In this document: positions 6,872 through 15,543 of the stretch, piece by piece
Layout of the letters: the number at the start of each line of letters is the position of its first letter
Position numbering within the stretch: the first letter of the stretch is position 1
Notes under the pieces: generated by a model
What the model was told of the DNA's origin: nothing
The model's database searches: none
Seen by the model: only the letters and a program-made list of their open reading frames with translations
Made by a program: the position numbers and the translations under genes
DNA from: Treponema sp.
GTDB taxonomy: Bacteria; Spirochaetota; Spirochaetia; Treponematales; Breznakiellaceae
DNA: 37,141 bases
Assembly: GCA_031257195.1 (NCBI GenBank)
Contig: JAIRPD010000043.1
Location: 1-37,141 of the forward strand
Direction of reading: 5' to 3'

Positions 6872-9826
6872 ATGATTTTTATTAACCGCCGTTTTTTTGG
6901 CCAGTTATCCGCTTTTTGGAAAGGGGCGCTTTGCGCCGCGCTGTACCTGGGGGCCGGCGTTTTCGCCGCCGCGGATCCCAAGTTGCCCCTCTTTGTCCTG
7001 CCCACCGAGACCCTCTATGGCGGTCTGGGCCAGCCGGGGGACCCCCTTCCCCCCAAGGCGGCCCTGCGTACGGGAACCCTGCCCAGCGGCCTGCGTTACT
7101 ATATTCTGGAAAATTCCCTCCCCGCGGATCGGGCTTACCTGACCCTGGCGGTTAACGCCGGTTCCGTCCTGGAAGCGGAGGATGAACAGGGCCTGGCCCA
7201 CTTTGTGGAACACATGGCCTTTAACGGAACCCGGCGCTTTCCCGGGACGGAACTGGTAAATTACCTCCGCTCCCTGGGAATGCGCTTTGGCCCGGAGGTG
7301 AACGCCTATACCAGCTACGATGAAACGGTTTACGGCGTCGAAACCCCCGTGGAACAAGGGGAAGACGGCCTTAAGCGAATCCCGGAAAGGGCCCTGGCGA
7401 TCCTTGATGACTGGACCTATACGGTAACCTTTAACGACGGCGATGTGGACAAGGAACGGGCCATCATTTTGGAAGAATACCGTACCCGGCTGGGCGCCCA
7501 AGACCGGGTACGACGAAAGATATTGCCGGTGATCTTCCGGGGGTCCCGGTACGCCGACCGCCTGCCCATAGGGCTCCCGGAGGTTATCCAAAACGCCCCG
7601 CCGGAAAAACTGCGGAACTTTTACCAAACCTGGTACAGACCGGACAACATGGCGATTTTTCTGGTGGGAGACTTTGACGGGGCGGCCCTGGAAAAGGATT
7701 TGACCGCCCACTTTACCGCCCCCGCCCCCAGCAGCCCCCTGGAACGCCCCCGCTACGGGCTTCCCGGTCCCCAAAAAGGATCGGTCATCACGACGGTGGT
7801 AACGGACCCGGAACTTCCCGGCTCCACGGTATATCTCTACTACAAACAGAGTCCTAAAATCCGGTCAAAAACCCTGCAAGCCTACCGGGAACGGCTTATC
7901 GATACCCTTATCTCCTTTATGACCGATTTTCGCTATGAGGAGGAGGCTTCCAGGGAAGACTGCCCCTATATAGCCGCCGGGGCCTGGTCCTGGCAGACCG
8001 GGTACAACCAGGAATTCCGGTACTATATCATGGCCGCCCAGGCCAAGGCGGAAAAATCCGCCGATACCCTAAAAGCCCTGCTCCTGGAAAAGGAAAGGCT
8101 TGTCCGTTATGGTTTTACCCAGGCGGAGCTGGACCGGGCCAAAACGTCCCTGGCTTCCATCCTGGAAATGACGGAGGCCGAAAAAGACCGGCGGGAATCG
8201 GAGGATTATCTAACGGAACTTACCGCGGATTACCTGAAGGGGGAATTTTCCCCGGACCCGGAATGGGAAAGGGAAGCGGCGGCCCGGCTCTTTCCCGGGA
8301 TCACCCTAAAAACCGTCAACCAAACCCTCCTTTCCTACTACGCCGATGATGACCTTGCCGCGCTTATCACCGCCCCGGAGGCGGAAGCGGCCGCCCTTCC
8401 CGCGGAGGAGGAAATCCGCTCCCTGGCCGGCGCGATCCGCGTTGCCGCCGTATCCCCCCGGGAAGAAAAGGTGGAAAACCCTGGCCTGGTTGACGAAGAG
8501 CCCCCCCCGGGAAGCGTTGCCTCCGTTAGCCGGGACGATTCGGGGGCGGAAATCTGGGAACTGAGCAACGGCATGAGGGTGATCCTTATGGAAACGGCGA
8601 ATAAGAACAACGAGCTGGAACTTTACGCCCTGGCCAGGGGGGGAACTATTCCCGGGGAAGACCTTCCCCCGGAAGAGGCTCAGCTCTTCTCGGCCCAGTT
8701 GGCGGCGGAAATACAGGGGGCCTCCGGGCTGGGCCGCCTCAACCGCTCGGAACTCCTGGATTTTCTTTCCAGTAAACAGGTGAGTCTTTCCTTTTGGACC
8801 AGTCCTTTTGTCCGGGGCTTCCGGGGTTCCTCCACGGTAAAAGACCTGGCCACCCTTTTTCAGATGTTCCACGTCTACTTTACCCAGCCCCGGGTCGACT
8901 CAAACGCCCTCCATCTGGTGCAAGATCAGTACCGGACCAGGCTCCTCCAGGAGGCGGACAACCCCGAATCGGTTTTTTTCCGGGAACTGCCCCGGATCCT
9001 CTACGGCGGCAGCCCCCTGTTCAGGCCCATAGAAATCGCGGACCTGGACGGCGTAACCCTGGACGGTGTCCTTTCCTTCCTGTTCCTTTCCCTCAACCCC
9101 GCGGACTATACCCTGATCCTGACGGGCAGCCTGGGAGACAGGGAAACCCTGCGGGCCCTGGTGGAAACCTGGGCGGCCTCCATCCCCGGCACCGGGAAAC
9201 CCCGCCGGAACGAATGGGCCAAACCGGAAATCCGGCGGCCCGGAAAAACCGGGCGGATTATCCACAAGGGCCGGGAAGCGAAGAGCGTGGTGTACATGGG
9301 CTGGTTTGTCCCCAAGCCCTGGACCGGGGAAGATAACGCCGCCGCCCTGGCCCTCAACGAATACCTGGACATCGTCCTCAACGACGAAATCCGGGAAACC
9401 CTGGGCGGGGTCTACTCCATTTCCGCCTCCGCGGCCCTTACCCCCATGCCCGCCGGGGAACTTTCCCTCAGCGTCTACTTTGTCTGCGATCCCAAACGGG
9501 AAGCGGAACTCCGGGAGGCGGTACGAAACCGGATAGCCGCCCTGGCCGCGGGGGAGATCGACGGAACCATCTTTTCCCGGGCCCGGGAAGCGCTGGTTAA
9601 GAGTTTTGAGCGATCCATGGAAAACAACGCCTTTATCGCCCGGAATTTGGGGAACTTTTCCGTTGTTACCGGCGCGCCCCTTTCCCACCTGGCCCGCCGG
9701 CCCGCCCTGTACCGTTCCGTTACCCCGGAACAGGCGGCGGCGTTGGCGGCGGAACTTGCCGCCGCCGGGCCCGTGGAGGTGATACTTCTCCCCGAAACCG
9801 CCGATAATGGTGAAGGGGCATTATGA
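6872..9826 (+). CDS. Exported M16 family zinc metalloprotease (pitrilysin/insulinase type)
   Basis: The 984-residue protein is the two-halved M16 form. A basic N-terminus and a hydrophobic stretch (~16-34) ending in AxA form a signal peptide, so it acts outside the cytoplasm. The active half has the inverted zinc motif HFVEH (110-114), and the third ligand is expected in the DKERAIILEE segment near 195. The second, usually non-catalytic half (~550-984) keeps the later M16 signature around YSISASAAL. The family degrades peptides or processes outer-membrane proteins; the substrate here is unknown. The start has no Shine-Dalgarno, but TATACT stands 6 nt upstream, so a leaderless transcript is likely. 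The last bases overlap the next gene by ATGA. Confidence 0.93.
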   Translation: MIFINRRFFGQLSAFWKGALCAALYLGAGVFAAADPKLPLFVLPTETLYGGLGQPGDPLPPKAALRTGTLPSGLRYYILENSLPADRAYLTLAVNAGSVLEAEDEQGLAHFVEHMAFNGTRRFPGTELVNYLRSLGMRFGPEVNAYTSYDETVYGVETPVEQGEDGLKRIPERALAILDDWTYTVTFNDGDVDKERAIILEEYRTRLGAQDRVRRKILPVIFRGSRYADRLPIGLPEVIQNAPPEKLRNFYQTWYRPDNMAIFLVGDFDGAALEKDLTAHFTAPAPSSPLERPRYGLPGPQKGSVITTVVTDPELPGSTVYLYYKQSPKIRSKTLQAYRERLIDTLISFMTDFRYEEEASREDCPYIAAGAWSWQTGYNQEFRYYIMAAQAKAEKSADTLKALLLEKERLVRYGFTQAELDRAKTSLASILEMTEAEKDRRESEDYLTELTADYLKGEFSPDPEWEREAAARLFPGITLKTVNQTLLSYYADDDLAALITAPEAEAAALPAEEEIRSLAGAIRVAAVSPREEKVENPGLVDEEPPPGSVASVSRDDSGAEIWELSNGMRVILMETANKNNELELYALARGGTIPGEDLPPEEAQLFSAQLAAEIQGASGLGRLNRSELLDFLSSKQVSLSFWTSPFVRGFRGSSTVKDLATLFQMFHVYFTQPRVDSNALHLVQDQYRTRLLQEADNPESVFFRELPRILYGGSPLFRPIEIADLDGVTLDGVLSFLFLSLNPADYTLILTGSLGDRETLRALVETWAASIPGTGKPRRNEWAKPEIRRPGKTGRIIHKGREAKSVVYMGWFVPKPWTGEDNAAALALNEYLDIVLNDEIRETLGGVYSISASAALTPMPAGELSLSVYFVCDPKREAELREAVRNRIAALAAGEIDGTIFSRAREALVKSFERSMENNAFIARNLGNFSVVTGAPLSHLARRPALYRSVTPEQAAALAAELAAAGPVEVILLPETADNGEGAL

Positions 9827-10107
9827 CCATCGAGGAATTACAGGGCAAACTTGGCGCCCTAATCGCGGCTCTTCCCGAAGCGGACTTTGACTCGGTAGAC
9901 GCCGGCTTTATGGGCGCGCTGGACTCCTGCGCCGGCCAGGCGGAAAAGCTGGGAATGAAGGCGGGGAAACGGCTTATAGAAAACCTCGCCGCCGCCCTGA
10001 GGGTCCGCCAAACTGGCGGTAACACCGACGAAAGCATCGTGGTCCGGCTGACGGCCCTGAATTTTTACGTGAAGAACCTCCAGAACGGCGGTACCGAGGA
10101 CTTATAG
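9823..10107 (+). CDS. Small hypothetical helical protein coupled to the M16 protease
   Basis: The predicted product has 94 residues, is Ala/Leu-rich and largely alpha-helical, with no signal peptide, membrane segment or recognised motif. Its ATG overlaps the protease stop (ATGA), and GAAGGGG just upstream inside the protease gene is a good Shine-Dalgarno. It is therefore very probably translated together with the protease. I do not recognise the family. A cytoplasmic partner or an unrelated hitchhiker are both possible. Confidence 0.65.
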   Translation: MTIEELQGKLGALIAALPEADFDSVDAGFMGALDSCAGQAEKLGMKAGKRLIENLAAALRVRQTGGNTDESIVVRLTALNFYVKNLQNGGTEDL

Positions 10108-10139
10108 GGCCCGGCCGCCGGGCCCCGGGGGCAAGCCCC
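10107..10139 (+). other. GC-rich hairpins after the M16 operon
   Basis: GGGCCCGG (10107-10114) pairs with CCGGGCCC (10118-10125) around a 3-base loop, starting on the last base of the stop codon. GGGGGC/GCCCC forms a second small hairpin directly after. There is no T-tract, so a rho-independent terminator is not certain, but transcript 3'-end protection or termination is plausible. Confidence 0.4.
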
Positions 10140-10303
10140 GCCGGAAAGGACGAAGAACCGGCGCGGGCCGCCCTCACTCAATCCGCGGTCATTTATGGGG
10201 AAGACAGGCTCCCCCCTTATGACGCGCTGTGTACACAAAAATTTTTACAACTCCGCCCTTAGTCATACGCGTGTGAATGGGGGCAGACTTTTCTTTAAAT
10301 AAG
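10140..10303. other. Intergenic stretch without a supported gene
   Basis: Base composition shifts here from GC-rich to AT-rich, marking the left edge of the low-GC island that holds the methyltransferase gene. A short leftward open frame in 10189-10386 has no start signal, runs across both palindromes and is not supported. Confidence 0.4.
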
Positions 10304-10335
10304 AGTTGTTCAATAACTTCAGTTATTGAACAACT
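10304..10335. repeat. Palindromic intergenic repeat, copy 2
   Basis: Arms AGTTGTTCAATAAC (10304-10317) and GTTATTGAACAACT (10322-10335) are perfectly complementary around a TTCA loop. The scaffold matches the palindromes at 6802-6827 and 10373-10409. It lies downstream of the leftward methyltransferase gene. Confidence 0.65.
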
Positions 10336-10372
10336 TCCGCTGAAAAATGGCAAAACGCGCGGCATTTTGCGG

Positions 10373-10409
10373 GACTTGTTCAGCAACCAACCGGGTTACT
10401 GAACAAGTC
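10373..10409. repeat. Palindromic intergenic repeat, copy 3
   Basis: Arms GACTTGTTCAGCAACC (10373-10388) and GGTTACTGAACAAGTC (10394-10409) pair with one mismatch around a 5-base loop. The right arm ends within the stop codon of the methyltransferase gene, so in RNA it would be a strong hairpin right at that gene's 3' end. A U-tract is absent. Confidence 0.65.
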
Positions 10410-11223
10410 TATAGTGTCTTTATTCCCAGCCTTCCCGTATAATCAATATATTGTAAAAAAGGACGATTATTATTTTCGTTAAAGTATTCATCCACAGCCT
10501 TTTTACTGCCTCCCCAATGTCCGTAGTCATCTATCATAATTACTCCATGGGGAACAATTTTTTTATACAGCGTTTCCATCTCTTTTTTCGTTGATTCATA
10601 CCAATCCGTATCAAGTCTCAATACGGATATTTTATCGGGAATTGTCTGGTCCAATGTTTGGAGAACATCACCCTCGACAAACTTCACATTTGTCGACAAT
10701 AAACCAAAATTTGAAAAATTAGTCTTTACGTCATCAATAGACGCATACGCCCATACATTCGACGACCATTTTTCATTTTTATCCAGTTTATCAGTGCGAA
10801 GCATTTCCTCGGCGGTACGGTTCCCCCCCCCCCCCGTAATTCAATATCCGCTTCCGTGGGGGCGGTCATTCCCTGAAAGGTGTCGTACAAATAAACTTTT
10901 TTATTTGAATTGTATAACTTAAACATTCCGGCCGCGATTATTGAATTACCGCCTCTCCATACGCCGCATTCAACAAAATCACCTTCAAGATTGTTTTCCA
11001 GAACATACTTGCAAGACATCAAGGTCGCAAAAAGCCGCTCGTTTGAAACAAGGGTTAAATTGTTTTCAAGAACATAGTTTATTAATTTTTTTTCGTCTTC
11101 CGCTAGTTCTACTGGAAATACGGTGTTTTTTTTAGAGTTCCTGTCCTTAAAATTCCTGACCTGAATGCTTTTTACCATGTAATACGGTAAAATATTTTTT
11201 ACAATTTTCCTAAAAATACCCAT
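10409..11223 (-). pseudogene. TylF-family O-methyltransferase, out of frame at a G13 tract (phase-variable or broken)
   Basis: The gene starts at the ATG at 11223 behind a good GGAGG. The first 130 codons give a SAM-methyltransferase start: YVLENNLTLVSNERL, then FVECGVWRGGNSIIAAG (SAM-binding) and VYLYDTFQGMTAPTEADIELR. A run of 13 G on the coding strand (plus-strand C 10823-10835) then shifts the frame. The rest continues one frame over as NRTAEEMLRTDKLDKN, VWAYASIDDVK, LRLDTDWYESTKKEM and GVIMIDDYGHWGGSKKAVDEYF, and ends at 10409. Gain of one G or loss of two would restore a single protein of ~270 residues. The TylF family methylates sugar hydroxyls, so a surface-glycan role is inferred. 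It is far more AT-rich than its neighbours, suggesting transfer. A sequencing error in the homopolymer is possible. Confidence 0.8.
10823..10835. repeat. Homopolymer of 13 C (G13 on the coding strand)
   Basis: An uninterrupted run of 13 identical bases lies inside a methyltransferase reading frame, exactly at the point where the frame changes. This is the classical form of a slipped-strand contingency tract. Confidence 0.85.
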
Positions 11224-11295
11224 AATAACCTCCGAAACATATCAATTTTGCGGCAGCATGGACACCGCCATTACCATTTTTACTAAGATGGAGAT

Positions 11296-11324
11296 AGTAT
11301 AGCGGTTACTGAGAAATCGCGCAA
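11296..11324 (-). promoter_or_regulatory. Promoter of the methyltransferase gene
   Basis: TTGCGC (11324-11319), a 17-bp spacer and TATACT (11301-11296) lie on the minus strand, giving a leader of about 65 nt that ends in GGAGG (11235-11231). This is a conventional leadered promoter. Confidence 0.5.
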
Positions 11325-11592
11325 GCCTTTGCGGCAAAAGTCATCGAAAAAATAACCCGAATCATGCTGGAACTCTGAACGGGAAGTATCCGAAGGGCGC
11401 GTTAGGTATCACCATATCCATGTCTGAAACCATGCCGGGAATGCCTCCCGGTATGGCTCCCGCCAGCAAAGTCGCCGCATGCATCGAAGAACTGTTGGAG
11501 TGACACCGAATGCCGGCGTGCGGCAAGCGCGAGAGTGCCTGCCATCCGCCGAACCTCCGCGGGTGTAACCGGCTTCTTTGCCCCGGCGGGAT
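11302..11592. other. Intergenic stretch with possible gene remnants
   Basis: Between the methyltransferase promoter and lgt I see no intact gene. On the plus strand two short protein-like tails end in stops: one reads AFAAKVIEKITRIMLEL and stops at about 11378, and the other reads SETMPGMPPGMAPASKVAA and IEELLE and stops near 11504. They may be remains of decayed genes. The match to any family is unknown. Confidence 0.25.
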
Positions 11593-12624
11593 CTATCCCA
11601 GTTTTTTTCTGAGCTTCCGCCGGTTCCGGCGGCTTTCCTCTTTCCGGTCTTCCCTGGCCGCTTCCGCCGCCGGGTAAACCCGCACCGGTTCTCTTTCCGG
11701 CAGCCGGGAAGCGATGAGGAGCCAGAGGAGCCCCAGGAGGATCATGGCAAAGCAAAAGACCTGGCCGGTGGAAAAGTTAAGGGGCGACGTAAAGAGGGCT
11801 GGGGGTATGCTGGTTTTAACCAGGGTGATCCGGTAACCCAGATCCGCGTCGGGCTCCCGAAAATACTCAATGATAAACCGGAAGAACCCGTAACCGATCA
11901 GGTAGATCCCAATAAGAAAACCCTTAAAGGGTTTTCTGTTCCGCAGGAGCCAAATGATGATCCACAGCGCTACCCCCTCGAAAAGGGCCTCGTAAAGCTG
12001 GGAGGGGTGCCGGGGCAGGTTTACGTAACCGCCCGCCGCGGTACCGGCCAGGCCGGTTTTTTCCGCCATGTCCCGGACCCAGGCTTCTTTGACGGGCAGT
12101 TCCGCGCCGGGAAAGATCATCCCCAGGGGGCCGGCGGTAACCCGGCCGTAGAGTTCGGCGTTGATAAAGTTGCCCAGCCGCCCGGCGGTGTAACCCAGGG
12201 GGATGCTGGCGGCGTACATATCCCCGATTTCCCGGTAATCAAAGTGATGCCGGGCGGAATAAACCAAAACCGCCAAAATACCGCCGATAACGCCGCCGTG
12301 GTAACTCATCCCCAGGAGGCCGGTAAAACGGCCGTTCCGGAAGGGCCAAAAGATCAGCCAGGGTTCCCGCCGGTAAATGGGACTGGTTTCGTAGACCAGG
12401 GTGGCGAAGATCCTGGCCCCCATAACCAGGCAGAGGATTCCCCAGAAAAAAAGGCCCGAAAGCTCTTCGTCCTTGATGGGAAAATTCCGCTCCCGCACCT
12501 GACGCCGGTAGAGCAGCCAGGCGACGCCGAAGGCCACCAGGTACATAAGACCGTACCAGCGGAAGGGCAGGCCGGGAATGATTTCCGGCTTAAGCCAGGC
12601 GGGGAATTGAACGGCCAGGGGCAT
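11593..12624 (-). CDS. lgt: Prolipoprotein diacylglyceryl transferase
   Basis: Lgt moves diacylglycerol from phosphatidylglycerol to the lipobox cysteine of prolipoproteins at the inner membrane, the first step of lipoprotein maturation. The 343-residue protein shows about seven membrane segments, the MSYHGGVIGG motif (~103-112) and the family signature GRLGNFINAELYGR (~143-156). It is longer than usual because of a basic cytoplasmic tail of ~40 residues rich in Arg, Glu and Lys. The ATG overlaps the stop of the FapA-like gene by one base (TAATG), making it the last cistron of a four-gene operon. Confidence 0.95.
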   Translation of the reverse strand: MPLAVQFPAWLKPEIIPGLPFRWYGLMYLVAFGVAWLLYRRQVRERNFPIKDEELSGLFFWGILCLVMGARIFATLVYETSPIYRREPWLIFWPFRNGRFTGLLGMSYHGGVIGGILAVLVYSARHHFDYREIGDMYAASIPLGYTAGRLGNFINAELYGRVTAGPLGMIFPGAELPVKEAWVRDMAEKTGLAGTAAGGYVNLPRHPSQLYEALFEGVALWIIIWLLRNRKPFKGFLIGIYLIGYGFFRFIIEYFREPDADLGYRITLVKTSIPPALFTSPLNFSTGQVFCFAMILLGLLWLLIASRLPEREPVRVYPAAEAAREDRKEESRRNRRKLRKKLG

Positions 12625-15530
12625 TACAATCTCTTTTCCATGATGCGTCCGGTTTCCTTGTCGAAAAAAAAGACCGCGCCTCGTCTTTTTTTACTGATCT
12701 CATAATACCTGCCGTGGCTTTCTATGACCACCCCCTGATGTACCGCCCCGGTAACGGTTACCTCCGACTCGTAGTGTTCCTCGAATTTTTCCCGGAGGGT
12801 AAAAAGTTTAAGGGGATACTGTTCCCGGAGTTTGAGGAGCCGGGCCTTTTCCGTCCTGGCCGCCTCAAGCTGGGCGGGCTTGTTTTCGGAGTCTTTGATA
12901 ACCTCCTCGACCTTGGCTAAAATGGCGAGGATCTTCTTGACTTCCCGCTCCAGGGCCTCAATCTGGTCCTTGATGAGGTAATCCTGGCCAAAAGAGACTT
13001 CCGTGGGCTCCCCGTTTTCGCCGCCCAGCTCCGCGGCGCTGATCCCCCGGCGGGCCCAGCAGATTCCCCCCACCAGCCTCCCCCTGGCGCTGGAGAGAAA
13101 CACCCGGCCGTTGGTTTTTACGCTGCAGGAAACGCAGTGGTTTATCAGCCGTATATCGTCCACCGCCAGCAGGGTGGCCGATTCGGCGTAATCCGTGTCT
13201 ATGGTGGCCTTGGCCCGGACTACCCCCTGGCCGGCGCCCTTAATTCCCTGGACAATCACCACCTTTCCCCCGGACGAAATGAGGGCGCCCTCGACGCTGC
13301 CCGCTATAAAAACATCCTTTCCGCCCAATATCCGGCAGCCGTGGCGTACCTTGCCGGAGATCCGCAGCGCCCCGGAAAAATTTATCCGCCCCATGGACGC
13401 GCTCACGTCGCCCTTAACTTCCTTGAGGCCGCTGATAGACAGGATACCGCCGTCAAAGCGCGGTTCCCCGCTTTGGGCGGCCAGGAGCTTTTGTACCCCC
13501 GGGGCCGTTTCTGTGGCAAGCACCGTTTTGTCCCAGCGTAGTTCCCCGGTAGTCCCGTCGAGGTCGTCAACGCCGCCGGATTCGGCGGATATGGCCGCCG
13601 GTTTTAACTCATTTCCCCGGACATCAAAGCCGGTTTTGTCCGCCGCGACCCTGCGCAGTTCCGCCAGAGGCGCGCCGGCGGTAACGGCCCGTTTAATTCC
13701 GGGGGTACTAAGCGGCTCCAGCCAGGTAATCTCCTGGCCGCCGGCGGCCACCGGTGTTTTTCCCCGGGCCAGAACCTGGATGGAGCTTCCCGCCAGAACC
13801 GCCATTTTGCGGGCCGTCCGCACCGCCTCCTGGCTGATCCCCCGGGTTACCCCCGCCTCCGCCAGGGCCCGGTAGATTTTTTCCTCCGTCAGGGGAAGCC
13901 CCGGTCCCAATTCGCTTACCAGCTCCACGGAAGCTTCCATGGCGTTTTCCGAAACATGGACGGTAATCCGGGAATCCCGGTAATCAACAATCGTTCCCCA
14001 AAAGACCTTCCCCTTTCCCTTTACCAGAAGAAGGCCGTCCCTGCCGGCGTTGATATAGTCGCCCCCCTGGTACAGCCCCCGGAACAGTTTGAGTTCCGGA
14101 TCGCTGCCGGGAAGTCCGGGGATGAGATTGCCGTATACGTCCTTTCCCTGTTCGCCATTGGGGGGCTTGGTTATCTGGGCAAGCCTGGTTCCCTTCCGTA
14201 CCACGCAGAGCTGTTCCGCGTCGGAACAGGGAAAGCCCTGGTGAAAGTCGGGAAGGGTCTTTAGGCCGATGAGCCGTTTAAGCAAGACCGTTCTGAGTTC
14301 CGCTTCCAGGGGCCGAACCAGGAGGTTCACCTCCCTGCCGGGTCCCCGGGTAGCGGCCCTGCCCTCCGCGAGGATACAGCGGAGAACGGTGGAATTCCCT
14401 TCCATGAAGGCGTGGATAGTTTTTTTCAGTTTCTCCGCGTTAATGCCCTGGACCCTGGAATTCGTGACGACCCGGGAAATGGCGGCCATTTCCAGGGGCC
14501 GTCCTCCGGCGATCCCCTTCTGAAGAACCAATTCCGCCTTGAGGAGATCGGGGGAAACCTCCACCCGGACTTCCCCCTCCTGGACTTTCATCAGGGGGAA
14601 GGCCGTTAACACTTCCCCGGTCTTTGTGGAGGCCGCTATGGCGGCGTCAATTTCTTCAGCCCCCACCAGCCCCTCCAGACCGGCCCCCTGTTTTTGGGCC
14701 TGGGCCCGAATTTCCTCCCCCGAGGGCGGGGCAAAGCGGGAATCGCCGGGATAAAAGGTAAGGTACAGGGTAATCCGGTCCGGCCCGGGAACGAATTTCC
14801 AGCCGGGCTTTGCCAGGGGGACCAGATCGGCCCAGTTTCCGCCAATCCGCACAAACCCCGGGTACTGGGCAAAAAGCTCGTCCCGCTCCTTTCGTATACC
14901 CGCGCCCAGGTAAAAGGCCGGATCCTCCAAAACCGGCGGCGGCAGGGACCGGCCGTATACGCTTTTCCCCGGCTTTCCCGGTCCGGCGGCCTCGAAGCGC
15001 CCCAGTTTTTGGTCCCGTTCGGCGTAGCGGATCTCCCTTACCTCAGGATTAACCCGCGCCGGTTCCCGGATCTCCCTTTCATCCCACACCGCCGCCGTTT
15101 CGTTCCTGGCGGCCATGAAGGGGAATTTTCCGCGCCGCTTACCCGGGGTATTCCGCCGCGCCCTTTCCACCCGGACTCTGAAAAGGGCCGGCGGCCCGGC
15201 TTTGGAAAGGGCCTCTTCTTTAAAGGGGGCGGCGTCGTCCGGGACGGTCAGCGTTTCCCAGGCTACCCTTTCCGGGACGGCGGGTTCCGGGGGGATCCCC
15301 CGGGCCAGGGGAAATTCCAGGGAGACCTCCCGGGCCCCGCCCGCCCTTTGGATAAACCGTTCCAGATCCGCCGGGGCCGGCAGGGAGCTTAGGCCGCTGT
15401 CCCGGCCCAGCCTGAGTACCGCCTCCACGTCCCATTCCATCCCCTGCGGGTCCGGGGTAAAAACAAGCCGCGCCTCCGTTTCGTCCTGGTTGACGGCAAG
15501 TATGGCGCCGCCCTTCGCGATAACAGCCAC
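12624..15530 (-). CDS. FapA/DUF342 polymerisation-domain protein, extra-long
   Basis: This 968-residue protein has two N-terminal FapA-type segments: a first with RYAERDQKLG and GPGKPGKSVYGRSLPP (~165-200), and a second with RKGTRLAQITKPPNGEQGKDVYGNLIPG (~440-470). Next is a right-handed beta-helix-like region (~690-830: INFSGALRISGKV, KDVFIAGSVEGALISSGG). A coiled coil (~850-915) and a basic C-terminus follow. DUF342 proteins include FapA and Vibrio FapA, which help place the flagellum or cell-envelope machinery. The upstream MinD-like ATPase fits such a positioning role, but the exact job here is inferred. The start is GTG at 15530, 13 bp after the ATPase stop, with only a weak GGGGCGGG ahead. 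Confidence 0.8.
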   Translation of the reverse strand: MAVIAKGGAILAVNQDETEARLVFTPDPQGMEWDVEAVLRLGRDSGLSSLPAPADLERFIQRAGGAREVSLEFPLARGIPPEPAVPERVAWETLTVPDDAAPFKEEALSKAGPPALFRVRVERARRNTPGKRRGKFPFMAARNETAAVWDEREIREPARVNPEVREIRYAERDQKLGRFEAAGPGKPGKSVYGRSLPPPVLEDPAFYLGAGIRKERDELFAQYPGFVRIGGNWADLVPLAKPGWKFVPGPDRITLYLTFYPGDSRFAPPSGEEIRAQAQKQGAGLEGLVGAEEIDAAIAASTKTGEVLTAFPLMKVQEGEVRVEVSPDLLKAELVLQKGIAGGRPLEMAAISRVVTNSRVQGINAEKLKKTIHAFMEGNSTVLRCILAEGRAATRGPGREVNLLVRPLEAELRTVLLKRLIGLKTLPDFHQGFPCSDAEQLCVVRKGTRLAQITKPPNGEQGKDVYGNLIPGLPGSDPELKLFRGLYQGGDYINAGRDGLLLVKGKGKVFWGTIVDYRDSRITVHVSENAMEASVELVSELGPGLPLTEEKIYRALAEAGVTRGISQEAVRTARKMAVLAGSSIQVLARGKTPVAAGGQEITWLEPLSTPGIKRAVTAGAPLAELRRVAADKTGFDVRGNELKPAAISAESGGVDDLDGTTGELRWDKTVLATETAPGVQKLLAAQSGEPRFDGGILSISGLKEVKGDVSASMGRINFSGALRISGKVRHGCRILGGKDVFIAGSVEGALISSGGKVVIVQGIKGAGQGVVRAKATIDTDYAESATLLAVDDIRLINHCVSCSVKTNGRVFLSSARGRLVGGICWARRGISAAELGGENGEPTEVSFGQDYLIKDQIEALEREVKKILAILAKVEEVIKDSENKPAQLEAARTEKARLLKLREQYPLKLFTLREKFEEHYESEVTVTGAVHQGVVIESHGRYYEISKKRRGAVFFFDKETGRIMEKRL

Positions 15531-15543
15531 GGCCCGCCCCGGA

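Noticed and set aside
10189-10386. Small leftward frame in the palindrome region
   Set aside because: It crosses both palindromes, has no Shine-Dalgarno or promoter, and its product has no recognisable features.
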